64,000 bases of DNA from BMS3ABIN03 sp964418885 (GCA_964418885.1 CAYQNW010000006.1:12703-76702); one strand, 5' to 3'. Counted from the stretch's first letter, positions 8,965-18,458 are shown. The notes: generated from the sequence alone by a model not told the origin. Numbers and translations: made by a program.

Positions 8965-9345
8965 ATGGTTATCGGAATTGGCATAGATATAATTGAGATT
9001 GACAGGATAAAAAGCAGTATTGAAAAGTATGGGGATAATTTTCTATCTAAAATTTACACACCTGTCGAAATAGATTATTGCAATAGTAAAGCAAACAAAT
9101 ATCAGCATTTTGCTGCGAGATTTGCTGCAAAAGAAGCAATTTACAAGGCATTAGCAACCGGTTGGCAAAAAGATTTACACTGGCAGGATATTGAGATTTC
9201 CAATTTACCTACGGGTATGCCAGTAGCCAACTTAAAAGGCAAACTGAAAAAATTCCTGTCTGATGATAAAGAATTGAAAATCTCACTTAGTCATTCAAAT
9301 AATTACGTTACTTGTGTAGCAATCATTTATAAAATCACCCCTTGA
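8965..9345 (+). CDS. acpS: Holo-[acyl-carrier-protein] synthase
   Basis: This 126-residue enzyme transfers 4'-phosphopantetheine from CoA to acyl carrier protein. The Mg-binding motif GIGIDIIEIDRI at residues 4-15 and the second motif RFAAKEAIYKAL (about 52-63, catalytic Glu) are both intact, and the length is normal for AcpS. It starts 12 bases after the MCE gene and appears to be part of the same transcript. Confidence 0.93.
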   Translation: MVIGIGIDIIEIDRIKSSIEKYGDNFLSKIYTPVEIDYCNSKANKYQHFAARFAAKEAIYKALATGWQKDLHWQDIEISNLPTGMPVANLKGKLKKFLSDDKELKISLSHSNNYVTCVAIIYKITP

Positions 9346-9387
9346 ACCAAAAATTGAGACTTAATCTGTAGATTGTAATTAATATGA

Positions 9388-9642
9388 TTGATTGTTAATT
9401 TTAATAGCTTAAATTTATTGCAGGAAGCAGGATATTTAATTACTTTGAAAAAATACCATGACATAATTAACTATGGTTCAATAGTACTAATTGCTATTCT
9501 TCTTGCACTGGTTATATTTAAATTAGTACCAACTGAATGGTATTTTACTTTCCTGATTATAAGCTTGCTTCTTTTAGTAATCAGGATTGTTTTTAGAATT
9601 TTATACATTTATCAAAACAAGAAACTGAAACAAGGAGGGTAA
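9388..9642 (+). CDS. Small two-helix membrane protein, unknown function
   Basis: This 84-residue frame begins at TTG 9388. An alternative TTG at 9444 gives about 65 residues and has a purine-rich stretch upstream. Two hydrophobic helices (SIVLIAILLALVIFKLV and FTFLIISLLLLVIRIVF) flank a short loop, and the C terminus is basic. No family was recognised. Its last codons carry the AGGAGGG ribosome site of the HNH endonuclease gene, with which it appears coupled. Confidence 0.5.
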   Translation: MIVNFNSLNLLQEAGYLITLKKYHDIINYGSIVLIAILLALVIFKLVPTEWYFTFLIISLLLLVIRIVFRILYIYQNKKLKQGG

Positions 9643-9645
9643 GAC

Positions 9646-10179
9646 TTCGAACCTGCCAAAAAAACAAACGGGAGACTTAATGCCAAGGTTCTGATTCTTA
9701 ACCAGAGTTATGAACCTCTTACGGTATGTAATATCAAAAAGGCAATTATTCTGTTATATTTGGGCAAAGCAGAAATAATTCAACATGATGAGAAAAAGAA
9801 AATTCGTTCGGTTACAGTATATTATAATTGGCCGAGTGTTATCAGGTTGAGCAGATTTGTAAAAGTACCGTATAAAAGAGTAGTTTTAACAAGGAAGAAT
9901 ATTTTAAGACGTGATTCATATAGGTGTGGGTACTGTGGAAGAGGGGATCTACGTTTAACAATCGATCATATAATTCCTAAAGCGCGAGGCGGTTCAGATT
10001 CGTGGGATAATTTAATTAGTGCATGCACAGTTTGTAATAACAAAAAAGGAGACCGGACACCTGAAGAAGCAAATATGATGATGTTAACAAAACCATTTAA
10101 ACCAAGTCATATTATGTTTATAAAAAATGTAGTCGGCAAAATCGATGAAAACTGGAAGCCGTATCTTTACTTGTCCTGA
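9646..10179 (+). CDS. HNH endonuclease (start codon anomalous)
   Basis: The HNH core is clear: RCGYCG, LTIDHIIPKARGGSD, then NLISACTVCNNKKGDRTP, with two CxxC zinc knuckles around the DHIIP nuclease motif. Family members begin near KVLILNQSYEPL, encoded here from 9685. That frame is open back to the TAA at 9640 but contains no ATG, GTG or TTG before 9760. A strong AAGGAGGG at 9632-9639 places the expected start at 9646, where the codon is TTC. A TTG at 9760 would delete about 38 conserved residues. Either an unusual start is used or one base differs from the true sequence. The biological role of this widespread family is unsettled. Confidence 0.75.
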   Translation, partial: FEPAKKTNGRLNAKVLILNQSYEPLTVCNIKKAIILLYLGKAEIIQHDEKKKIRSVTVYYNWPSVIRLSRFVKVPYKRVVLTRKNILRRDSYRCGYCGRGDLRLTIDHIIPKARGGSDSWDNLISACTVCNNKKGDRTPEEANMMMLTKPFKPSHIMFIKNVVGKIDENWKPYLYLS

Positions 10180-10268
10180 GTATCCGATCAACCTCTATTT
10201 GGATAGAAGGAAATATTCCCCATAATTGTTATTTTAATTGATCAAATTCTGGAACAAATCTTTACTAT

Positions 10269-11249
10269 ATGAATAAAAAAAGAATACTTAGTGGAATGCG
10301 TCCAACGGGAAAACTTCATATTGGACATTTTGTGGGAGCATTAGAGAATTGGGTAAATCTGCAGGATGAATATCAAAGTTTTCATTTAATTGCTGATTAT
10401 CATGTTTTAACTACAGATCTTAATACAGAAAATGTTTATCAGAATACAATAGAGATGTTGATAGATTGGCTGGCTTCCGGACTGGATCCGATTAAAAGCC
10501 CGATGTTTAGGCAATCGCAAATAAAGGAACATACGGAATTATATCTTATTTTTAGTATGTTAATAACAGCAAATCGTCTGGAGAGAAATCCAACTGTAAA
10601 AGACCAGGTTCGTGATCTTCATATTGAACAGATTATTTACGGACATCTAGGTTACCCTGTTCTTCAGTCAGCTGATATTCTTCTTTACAAAGGTGATGCA
10701 GTTCCAGTTGGTGAAGACCAGGTTCCTCATGTTGAAATTACAAGAGAGATTGCCAGAAAATTCAATAACCAATATGGAAATGTATTTCCCGAACCGGATG
10801 CATTGTTAACTCCGTTTGCCCGTTTAGTTGGTTTGGATGGGAATGCGAAAATGAGTAAATCGCTTAACAATACAATTCTTCTTTCAGATGAACCGGAAAC
10901 AGTTAAGGCAAAGATGAAAAAAGCTGTTACCGATCCTGATAAAGTAAGAAAAGGCGATCCAGGAAATCCTGATATTTGTTTGGTTTTTTCATATCATAAA
11001 AAATTTAATCCTGGTGAAGTTCCTGAAATTGATAAAGGATGCCGTTCGGGAGCACTTGGCTGTTTTGATTGTAAAATGAATTGTGCATCCAAAATATCTG
11101 ATTTTTTAGAACCGATAATTGAAAAAAGAAAATTCTACGAAGACAAACCCGAATTAGTAAAAGATATTCTTAGCGATGGCGAGAAACGAGGTAAAGCTGA
11201 GGCTGTGAAAACGATGACCGAAGTAAGAGAAAAAATGAAACTGGGTTAA
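10269..11249 (+). CDS. trpS: Tryptophan--tRNA ligase
   Basis: This class I synthetase has HIGH at residues 17-20 (TGKLHIGHFVGAL) and KMSKS at 194-198, with 326 residues as is normal. The C-terminal part carries C237-x20-C258-x6-C265-x2-C268, close to the four-Cys [4Fe-4S] motif known in Thermotoga maritima TrpRS, which helps recognise the tRNA anticodon. The gene starts 89 bases after the HNH gene and heads a tight group with scpA, scpB, rluB and lysS. Confidence 0.95.
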   Translation: MNKKRILSGMRPTGKLHIGHFVGALENWVNLQDEYQSFHLIADYHVLTTDLNTENVYQNTIEMLIDWLASGLDPIKSPMFRQSQIKEHTELYLIFSMLITANRLERNPTVKDQVRDLHIEQIIYGHLGYPVLQSADILLYKGDAVPVGEDQVPHVEITREIARKFNNQYGNVFPEPDALLTPFARLVGLDGNAKMSKSLNNTILLSDEPETVKAKMKKAVTDPDKVRKGDPGNPDICLVFSYHKKFNPGEVPEIDKGCRSGALGCFDCKMNCASKISDFLEPIIEKRKFYEDKPELVKDILSDGEKRGKAEAVKTMTEVREKMKLG

Positions 11250-11252
11250 TTT

Positions 11253-11993
11253 GTGTACAAAATAAAATTAGATCATTTTGAAGGTCCGCTCGATCTTCTT
11301 CTGTTTTTTATCAAAAGGGATGAGCTGGATATTTACGATATTCCTATTTCCAAAATAACAAAAGAATTTCTCGAGTACGTAAACCTGATAAAAGAACTGG
11401 ATCTCGAAGTGGCAGGGGATTTTATTCTAATGGCATCTACGCTTATGCAGATAAAAGCAAGAATGCTTCTGCCGCGGGAACTCGATGAAAAAGGTGAAGA
11501 GATAGATCCGAGAGCTGAATTGATTCAGGCATTGCTTGAGTACAAACGTTATAAAGAAATGTCGGAGGAACTGTCATTCTTCGAATCTGTACAAAGAAAA
11601 ATTAAATACCGTGGCAACTTTGAAGCTGATATTATTGAACGTCCACCGGATTTTGAAATACTTTTAAAAAATGTTTCTCTTTACGATCTTACAAAAGCTT
11701 TCAAGAAAGCAATTGAAGGTGTTAAGAGTGAACCAATTCATCAGATAAGCAAACTTAACGTATCGATTGAAGAGCAAATTGAATTTATTTTTTCCAACTT
11801 TGATGAAAAACCGGAAATACATTTCTTAACGCTTGTTGAAAAAATGCGTGAAAAGATCAGGATTGTTGTTACATTTATTGCCTTGCTGGAATTAGTTAAA
11901 ATGAATTCGGTTGGAATCAAGGAATCACCTAACTATAATGATTTTGTGATATACAGATTAGAAAATGGACGAGATCTACAATTCAATAATTGA
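11253..11993 (+). CDS. scpA: Segregation and condensation protein A
   Basis: The GTG start is 3 bases after the trpS stop. The 246-residue protein opens with FEGPLDLLLFFIKRDELDI, the ScpA hallmark, followed by DIPISKITKEFLEY and LMQIKARMLLP. ScpA is the kleisin that bridges SMC heads and, with ScpB, forms the chromosome-condensing SMC complex. It overlaps scpB by 29 bases. Confidence 0.94.
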   Translation: MYKIKLDHFEGPLDLLLFFIKRDELDIYDIPISKITKEFLEYVNLIKELDLEVAGDFILMASTLMQIKARMLLPRELDEKGEEIDPRAELIQALLEYKRYKEMSEELSFFESVQRKIKYRGNFEADIIERPPDFEILLKNVSLYDLTKAFKKAIEGVKSEPIHQISKLNVSIEEQIEFIFSNFDEKPEIHFLTLVEKMREKIRIVVTFIALLELVKMNSVGIKESPNYNDFVIYRLENGRDLQFNN

Positions 11994-12603
11994 AGCATTA
12001 ATCTTTTCATCAGATGATTCCCTAACTGCAGCAGAAATTATCAGCGCAATCAAGGGAATCGATGGAGATGAAACGGAGATTAATAACGAAGATATCGAAA
12101 ATGCAGTTAAAGAATTAAATGAAAAATACTCAACAGTGGGAAATTCATTCAGGATTCTAAAAATAGCTAACGGTTATCTTTTTGCAACTACTGAAGACTA
12201 TGCAAAATACGTCGGTTTTCTCTCATCTGAAAAAACAAAAAGAAGGTTAAGTCCGGCAGCACTGGAAACACTTGCGATAGTGGCTTACAAGCAACCGATA
12301 ACCAAACCTGAACTTGAATCGATAAGAGGAGTAAATTCCGATCATATAATAGGTGCATTGCTTGAGAAAAATCTTATTTCAATAAAGGGAAGAGCGGAAA
12401 CGATTGGCAGACCATTGTTATACTCGACCACGGAAGAATTCTTAAAATATTTCGGACTAAATAGTTTGTCCGATTTACCCAAACCAAGGGAGATTGATGA
12501 AATTATGAATGACGATGATTTTATTGAACAAAAAAGGAAAATTTTAATGAACGTCCTTGAAGAAGAGGCAGATAAACAAACGGAAGAAAATGGAACTGAC
12601 TAG
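11965..12603 (+). CDS. scpB: Segregation and condensation protein B
   Basis: The 212-residue protein contains IIEALIFSSDDSLTAAEI at the N terminus and the ALETLAIVAYKQPITKPELE winged-helix signature shared by ScpB proteins. It dimerises and binds the ScpA kleisin. The gene begins inside the end of scpA (29-base overlap) and its end overlaps the pseudouridine synthase start. Confidence 0.94.
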   Translation: MDEIYNSIIEALIFSSDDSLTAAEIISAIKGIDGDETEINNEDIENAVKELNEKYSTVGNSFRILKIANGYLFATTEDYAKYVGFLSSEKTKRRLSPAALETLAIVAYKQPITKPELESIRGVNSDHIIGALLEKNLISIKGRAETIGRPLLYSTTEEFLKYFGLNSLSDLPKPREIDEIMNDDDFIEQKRKILMNVLEEEADKQTEENGTD

Positions 12604-13339
12604 AATCAATAAATTTATTGCAGACAGCGGTATAGCTTCACGCAGAAAAGCTGAAGAATTAATATTACAGCAACGAGTAACGGTAAATACGAAGGTAATA
12701 AGCAGCCTCGCATTTAAAATCGATCCCGACAAAGATATTGTAAGAATTGATGGTGAAAAAATTGAGATAAAAAGGAATGTTTATTATCTGCTCAACAAAC
12801 CAAAAGGTGTTATCAGCTCCACACAAGATGAAAAAAGCCGCAGGACAGTTGTAAATTTAATTAAAACCAAAGAAAAAATTTATCCCGTTGGCAGACTCGA
12901 TTTCAACACTACAGGCGTTTTACTTTTGACAAATGATGGAGATTTTTCGAATTTGCTTACTCATCCTAAAAACAAAGTACCCAGAAAATATATAGTAAAA
13001 CTGGACAGAGAACTCGTTGAAGAAGACAGAATAAAACTTTTAAGAGGAATTATCGTCGAGAAAAGAAAAGGAAGATTCAAGAAGATTAAACTTGTAAATA
13101 AAAAAGACAGAAGTAATGTTGAAATAGAGTGTGTTGAAGGCAGAAATCATTTTGTAAAGAAAATGTTTAATGCACTTAATTACAATGTTAAAAAATTAAA
13201 CCGAAACAGTTTTGCCGGAATAAAAGCCGATATACCTGTAGGTATGTACAGGAAATTAAATGAAAGCGAAGTTCAAAGTATTGTAAGTCATTATACTAAT
13301 CATAAACCTCCGATTAGTAATCAATCCTTTAACAGATAA
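12590..13339 (+). CDS. rluB: 23S rRNA pseudouridine synthase (RsuA/RluB family)
   Basis: The chosen ATG at 12590 overlaps the scpB stop by 14 bases and follows GGAAGAAA; an in-frame TTG 33 bases earlier would only add a lysine-rich run. An N-terminal S4 RNA-binding domain (INKFIADSGIASRRKAEELI) precedes a catalytic domain with GRLDFNTTGVLLLTNDGDF, where the Asp is the nucleophile, and LLNKPKGVISS. scpA-scpB-rluB order is conserved widely. RluB versus RsuA specificity is inferred from that context. Confidence 0.88.
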   Translation: MELTRINKFIADSGIASRRKAEELILQQRVTVNTKVISSLAFKIDPDKDIVRIDGEKIEIKRNVYYLLNKPKGVISSTQDEKSRRTVVNLIKTKEKIYPVGRLDFNTTGVLLLTNDGDFSNLLTHPKNKVPRKYIVKLDRELVEEDRIKLLRGIIVEKRKGRFKKIKLVNKKDRSNVEIECVEGRNHFVKKMFNALNYNVKKLNRNSFAGIKADIPVGMYRKLNESEVQSIVSHYTNHKPPISNQSFNR

Positions 13340-13359
13340 ATTGAAACCAGGAGAAAATT

Positions 13360-14862
13360 TTGGAATCGAACACTACCGATATTAATGATCTAATTAAAAG
13401 AAGATATGAAGAACTTGATACTTTAATCAAAAGCGGTGTTTTACCTTATGCTTATTCTTATGATGTTGATTCCAGCTCTCAAGATATAAAAAGTAATTTT
13501 AAAGATGATGAAAAACGAAATGTAAGGATCGCCGGAAGAATAATGGCGATCCGCAGGATGGGCAAAGCTTCGTTCGCTCATTTGATGGATCACAAAGGCA
13601 GAATACAAATTTATCTTCGTAAAGATGATATTGGAGAAGAATATAATGCTTTTAAACTAATGGATATAGGTGATGTAGTTGGAGTTGAAGGATATACTTT
13701 TAAAACAAAAACCGGCGAAATATCAGTACACGTTACATCATTAAAATTATTAGCAAAGTCTATAAGACCGCTCCCAATTGCAAAAGAAACTACAGATGAA
13801 CAGGGAAAAAAAGTTATTCACGACCAGTTTGTTGATAAAGAATTACGATACAGGCAGCGTTATGTCGATTTAGTTGTTAATCCATCTGTACGGGGAATAT
13901 TTGAATATAGAAGCAAGATAATAACAGCTATGCGTCGTTTCCTGGATGAACAAAGTTACGTGGAGGTTGAAACCCCGGTTCTTCAACCATTATATGGTGG
14001 AGCTGCCGCAAGACCTTTTACAACTCATCATAATGCTCTCGATACGGATTTATATCTTCGCATTGCAGATGAGCTTTACCTGAAAAGACTTATAGTTGGT
14101 GGATTTAACGGTGTGTATGAGATTTCAAAGGATTTCAGGAATGAAGGAATGGATCGTACTCATAATCCGGAATTTACGATGATGGAACTCTACGTTCCAT
14201 ATAAAGATTATTTCTGGATGATGGATTTTGTAGAAAAACTTATTACGAACATCTGTAATTCCGTATTTAATACTTTGGAATTTACTTTTGAAGGGAAGAG
14301 TCTGAATTTCAAAATCCCCTGGAAGCGCATTTCATACGTAGAAGCCATTGAAGAAAAAACTGGTATGAATGTAATTTCAGATTCTGAAAAAGAATTAGAG
14401 GGGGCAGCTAAAAAACTCGGCATTGAACTCGATGCAATTGACAACAGGGCAAAACTTATTGATGAGATATTCGGCGAAGCTGTTGAACCGGATTTAATAG
14501 AACCAACTTTTGTAATCGACTACCCGATGATTTTATCTCCACTTGCAAAAAAGCATCGTAGTAAGGAAGAATTAGTAGAAAGATTTGAAGCTTACGTTGG
14601 TGGAAAAGAGCTATGTAACGCATTTTCTGAGTTGAATGATCCGATCGATCAACGGAAAAGGTTTGAAGTCCAGGTTAAATTAAGAGAGGCGGGAGATGAA
14701 GAAGCACATCAGATAGATGAAGATTTCTTAAGGGCAATTGAGTATGGAATGCCACCGACTGCAGGTTTGGGAATCGGTGTAGACCGGCTTGTAATGCTTC
14801 TTACTAATCAACCTTCGATCAGAGATGTTATACTTTTTCCCCAGATGAGACCTGAAGTTTGA
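13360..14862 (+). CDS. lysS: Lysine--tRNA ligase, class II
   Basis: TTG start after CAGGAGAAAATT. The 500-residue enzyme has an N-terminal OB anticodon-binding domain (about 50-150, IAGRIMAIRRMGKASF) and class II motifs: motif 2 around YEISKDFRNEGMDRTHNPEF and motif 3 GLGIGVDRLVMLLT. It ends the trpS-scpA-scpB-rluB-lysS group. Confidence 0.95.
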   Translation: MESNTTDINDLIKRRYEELDTLIKSGVLPYAYSYDVDSSSQDIKSNFKDDEKRNVRIAGRIMAIRRMGKASFAHLMDHKGRIQIYLRKDDIGEEYNAFKLMDIGDVVGVEGYTFKTKTGEISVHVTSLKLLAKSIRPLPIAKETTDEQGKKVIHDQFVDKELRYRQRYVDLVVNPSVRGIFEYRSKIITAMRRFLDEQSYVEVETPVLQPLYGGAAARPFTTHHNALDTDLYLRIADELYLKRLIVGGFNGVYEISKDFRNEGMDRTHNPEFTMMELYVPYKDYFWMMDFVEKLITNICNSVFNTLEFTFEGKSLNFKIPWKRISYVEAIEEKTGMNVISDSEKELEGAAKKLGIELDAIDNRAKLIDEIFGEAVEPDLIEPTFVIDYPMILSPLAKKHRSKEELVERFEAYVGGKELCNAFSELNDPIDQRKRFEVQVKLREAGDEEAHQIDEDFLRAIEYGMPPTAGLGIGVDRLVMLLTNQPSIRDVILFPQMRPEV

Positions 14863-15016
14863 AATAAACATGCTGGCTTTCCAAATCCTGCATTTGATAA
14901 TACACCTAAAATTAGTATCCTTCCATTCGCACATCATTAAATCACAAAGATTATTATATTTCCAATTATGATTAAATACTCAAAAATAAAATCGAAACAA
15001 CCTTCCCGGAGAAGAA

Positions 15017-16618
15017 ATGAAAAAATCGTTTAGATATCCTTTTATGTTTATTATTCTAACTCTCGGTATCGTACTTGGTATCCAGATTGAAAAAGCGTTT
15101 TCGGATGACAGCCTGAGAGATGGAATAAATAAACTAAATGATGTTCTAACCTATACGGAAAAATTTTATGTTGAACAAATAGACACTCCTAAATTAGTTG
15201 AAGGTGGGATTAAAGGAATGCTTGATCAGCTTGACCCGCATTCTGTTTACATTCCGGCAAAACAATTAAAAGATATCGAGGATTCATTTCGTGGTGATTT
15301 CGAAGGAATTGGAATTGAATTCCAGATTGTAAACGATACTTTAACAGTGGTTTCCCCAATAACGGGTGGACCAAGTGAAGCTCTCGGTATTCTTTCTGGT
15401 GACAGAATTGTAAAAATTGAAGGAAAAGATTGCATTGGGATTACAAATGAAGAAGTGAGACAAAAACTGAGAGGAAAAGCAGGTACAAAAGTTAAAGTAA
15501 CTATTGTCCGTTTTGGAGTAAATGAACCAATTGAATATGAAATTACGCGTGATAAAATTCCACTTTATTCGGTAGATACTCATTTTATGTACGATAATAC
15601 AACCGGTTATGTAAGTGTTTCCCGATTTGCAGAAACAACTTACGACGAATTAAACCATGCATTAAATGATCTGAAAAAATCCGGTATGAAACAATTGATC
15701 CTTGATTTAAGAGGTAACCCGGGTGGTTATCTGGAAGAAGCAGTTAAGGTAGCTGATCTGTTTATCAATGGGAAGAAAAAAATTGTATATACAGTTGGCA
15801 GACGGAAAGAGTTCGATCACGAATACGATGCTTCCAAATCATCTGTATTTGAAGAAATTCCACTTATTATTTTAATAAACAAAGGAAGCGCTTCAGCAAG
15901 TGAAATTGTTTCAGGTGCAGTACAGGATTGGGATCGTGGATTGATTATCGGTGAAACTTCCTTCGGGAAAGGATTGGTGCAAAGACAATTCGAACTTCCG
16001 GATAACTCTGCAATTCGTTTAACTATATCCAAATATTATACTCCTTCAGGCAGGTTGATACAAAGGAGCTATGATAATAAAGAAGAGTATTATTCAGATG
16101 TAAGTCATAGACATGAAGAAGAAGGTGATAATTTAACTCATAAAGCGGAAAAAGATACATCGCTTCCTGTATTTAAAACGGCGGGCGGAAGAACAGTTTA
16201 CGGCGGCGGTGGAATTACCCCGGATTATATTGTGCTATCAGACAAGCTTACTGAATATTCAAGAAATCTTTTACGTAACAATATCTTTTATCAATATGTG
16301 CTTAATTATATTGAAGGTAATGGTGAAAAAATAGAAGCAAAATACGGCAATGATCTGCAAAAATTTAAGAATGAATTCGAATTTAGTCCCGATGAAATCG
16401 ACGATTTTATTCAATTTGCAAATAGTAAGGACATTAAATTTATAAAGGAAGATTTTGAAAAAGATAAGGATTATATTCAGACACGATTAAAAGCGCAGAT
16501 TGCACGTAATTACTGGAAGAATGTAGGCTGGTATTCTGTTTTGTTAAATATAGATGAGCAATTTCTTAAGGCGGTTACACTTTTCGGCGAAGCAAAAGAA
16601 CTGGCAAATTTAAAGTGA
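15017..16618 (+). CDS. ctpA: S41 family C-terminal processing peptidase
   Basis: The 533-residue protein has an N-terminal signal or anchor (about 6-22), a PDZ domain (about 90-165, GGPSEALGILSGDRIVKIEG), and the S41 core. NKGSASASEIVSGAVQDW holds the catalytic Ser and GETSFGKGLVQRQ the catalytic Lys. CtpA-type proteases trim or degrade envelope proteins from the C terminus. The start follows GGAGAAGAA. Its TGA overlaps the next GTG (4 bases). Confidence 0.92.
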   Translation: MKKSFRYPFMFIILTLGIVLGIQIEKAFSDDSLRDGINKLNDVLTYTEKFYVEQIDTPKLVEGGIKGMLDQLDPHSVYIPAKQLKDIEDSFRGDFEGIGIEFQIVNDTLTVVSPITGGPSEALGILSGDRIVKIEGKDCIGITNEEVRQKLRGKAGTKVKVTIVRFGVNEPIEYEITRDKIPLYSVDTHFMYDNTTGYVSVSRFAETTYDELNHALNDLKKSGMKQLILDLRGNPGGYLEEAVKVADLFINGKKKIVYTVGRRKEFDHEYDASKSSVFEEIPLIILINKGSASASEIVSGAVQDWDRGLIIGETSFGKGLVQRQFELPDNSAIRLTISKYYTPSGRLIQRSYDNKEEYYSDVSHRHEEEGDNLTHKAEKDTSLPVFKTAGGRTVYGGGGITPDYIVLSDKLTEYSRNLLRNNIFYQYVLNYIEGNGEKIEAKYGNDLQKFKNEFEFSPDEIDDFIQFANSKDIKFIKEDFEKDKDYIQTRLKAQIARNYWKNVGWYSVLLNIDEQFLKAVTLFGEAKELANLK

Positions 16619-17439
16619 ATATCAGATTAAGAGCTTTTTTCACACTAAGTTTTTCTTTCTTATTTAATCTCCAGGTCTTGTTTGCACAGGTGGACAAATC
16701 GCCAATAGCTCCTGTTCCGTTTGAACAGAGATTTACAGTTGGCGAGGAGTTTACTTATATCGTAAAATTTGCATTTCTTGATCTCGGTGAGATCAAAACT
16801 AAAATTTACGCTAAGGAATCAATCGAGGGAAAAACTATTTATAAATCCATTGTTAAGATAAATTCTTATGATGGTTTACCTTTTGTAAATATTCACCAGG
16901 ATTATGAAAGCTGGTTTGATTCAACACTTTATCCGGTTTATTTTCAGGCTTACCTTTATGACGAAAAAGACACAAACTATGTTAAGTATTACTTTCAGGA
17001 AAACAATTTAGTACACGTAATAAAAGGGAAACTAAGAAAAAATAAGCCATATCTCGATACGCTTGTTGCTCTGCAAAAAAGATATTTGGATGGCTTATCA
17101 CTTTTATACTTTGCCAGATATCATTTTAATGGCAATCAAATAGTTACTTTGCCTTGTTATGTTAATGAAGATACAACCTCGACGATAATTAATTACCATA
17201 CGGATAAAGAAGAAGTTGAAATAGTTGAAGTCGATTACGATATTGATTGTTTAATGCTTGATGGTCGAACAAACTTTACCGGGATCTTTGGACTCACAGG
17301 TGAATTCGAAGGATGGTTCTCAAATGATAAATACAGGATTCCTATTAAAGCTAATCTTGAGGTATTGATCGGAAGTGTAACCGTGGAGCTAATGCGATGG
17401 AGAAAGATTAAATGGAATCCACCGGAAATAAGAGACTAA
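16615..17439 (+). CDS. DUF3108-type secreted protein
   Basis: The 274-residue product starts at a GTG overlapping the ctpA stop. It has a signal peptide (about 1-25, ending LFAQ) followed by a beta-rich domain: FTVGEEFTYIVKFAFLDLGE, then a YESWFDSTLYPVYF element. This matches the general pattern of DUF3108 proteins, which are predicted periplasmic or outer-membrane-associated and of unknown function. Coupling with ctpA suggests a partner or substrate; that is inference. Confidence 0.7.
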   Translation: MNIRLRAFFTLSFSFLFNLQVLFAQVDKSPIAPVPFEQRFTVGEEFTYIVKFAFLDLGEIKTKIYAKESIEGKTIYKSIVKINSYDGLPFVNIHQDYESWFDSTLYPVYFQAYLYDEKDTNYVKYYFQENNLVHVIKGKLRKNKPYLDTLVALQKRYLDGLSLLYFARYHFNGNQIVTLPCYVNEDTTSTIINYHTDKEEVEIVEVDYDIDCLMLDGRTNFTGIFGLTGEFEGWFSNDKYRIPIKANLEVLIGSVTVELMRWRKIKWNPPEIRD

Positions 17440-17993
17440 AGATGGAGCAGCATTTATTTCATTACAGGAATCTTTTCCCAAAGATCCGTAAAACTGTGTT
17501 TTTGGCTCCTGGAGTAAAGATTATTGGCGATGTCGAAATTGGGGAGCAAGCGAGCATCTGGTTCAATACCGTGATCCGGGGAGATGTTAATTACATTAAG
17601 ATCGGCTCTAATACAAATATTCAGGATTGTTCAATGTTGCATGTAACCAACGGAGAATTTCCACTTAGTATAGGAAACAAAGTAACTATTGGGCATTCGG
17701 TTAACCTGCATGGATGTACTGTGAAGGATCTATGCTTGATTGGAATTGGAGCTACTGTTCTCGATGGTGCTGTTATCGAAGAAAATTCTATAGTTGCTGC
17801 AGGGTCAGTTGTACGACCCGGTTTTGTTGTTCCTTCAGCTAAATTAGTTGGTGGTGTCCCGGCAGAAATTATCAGAGATTTGACTGGTGAAGAAATTGAG
17901 GAATTTCCGAAAAGTGCGGAAAGATATGTAAACTATGCTAAAACAATGAATGAGTCTCTTAAAACATCGAATTTTAGTAATTCTGAATCATAA
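17412..17993 (+). CDS. Gamma-class carbonic anhydrase-like hexapeptide protein
   Basis: The ATG at 17412 has GGAGAAAG 8 bases upstream and overlaps the preceding gene by 28 bases; an ATG at 17442 is a credible alternative. Left-handed beta-helix repeats run through about 30-165 (VKIIGDVEIGEQASIWFNTV, IGSNTNIQDCSMLHV). The three metal-ligand histidines are in place (MLHV, TIGHSVNLHG). Homologues (YrdA/PaaY/CamH type) bind zinc or iron; carbonic anhydrase activity is shown for some only. Confidence 0.85.
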   Translation: MESTGNKRLKMEQHLFHYRNLFPKIRKTVFLAPGVKIIGDVEIGEQASIWFNTVIRGDVNYIKIGSNTNIQDCSMLHVTNGEFPLSIGNKVTIGHSVNLHGCTVKDLCLIGIGATVLDGAVIEENSIVAAGSVVRPGFVVPSAKLVGGVPAEIIRDLTGEEIEEFPKSAERYVNYAKTMNESLKTSNFSNSES

Positions 17994-18020
17994 TTTCTTA
18001 ATTAAATCGAAATCTGTATA

Positions 18021-18458
18021 TTGATCAAAAATTTATTTGTTTACTCGAAAAATCTTATTGTAGACAAAAAAAAGGTCCACAATTTAGTCAAATCACTTCA
18101 ACTAGAGCTTAAGTTTACAATTCAATCGCTTTATATAAATTTCATCGATTCGGAAAAAATTAAAGAGATAAATAAAAAATATTTAAAGCACAATTATTCA
18201 ACAGATGTTATAAGTTTTAATTATTCAGGAAGTAATGATGAATTAGATGGAGAAATTTTTATATCGGTAGAAGATGCTGAACGGTTCGCTAAAAAATATA
18301 AAGTATCGCTAGAATATGAATTAAATAGGTTGGTTATTCACGGAATTCTCCATTTAATAGGATTTGATGACAACAATAAAATTAACAGGTCGAGGATGAA
18401 GAAAATGGAAAACAGCTTGCTTAATAGAAATAATTTTGCTTTATTAAGATCGGAATAA
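18021..18458 (+). CDS. ybeY: Endoribonuclease YbeY, rRNA maturation factor
   Basis: TTG start. The 145-residue product has NKKYLKHNYSTDVISFNY and the metal motif HGILHLIGFDDNN. The usual HGxLHLxGYDH has a third His; here that place is Asp, a variation also seen in Bacteroidota homologues as far as I recall. YbeY trims 16S rRNA ends and acts in ribosome quality control. It precedes xerC/D by 59 bases. Confidence 0.87.
   Translation: MIKNLFVYSKNLIVDKKKVHNLVKSLQLELKFTIQSLYINFIDSEKIKEINKKYLKHNYSTDVISFNYSGSNDELDGEIFISVEDAERFAKKYKVSLEYELNRLVIHGILHLIGFDDNNKINRSRMKKMENSLLNRNNFALLRSE

Noticed and set aside
15247..16032. Minus-strand open frames within ctpA
   Set aside because: They lie antisense to conserved PDZ and S41 coding sequence and have no ribosome sites or recognisable domains.
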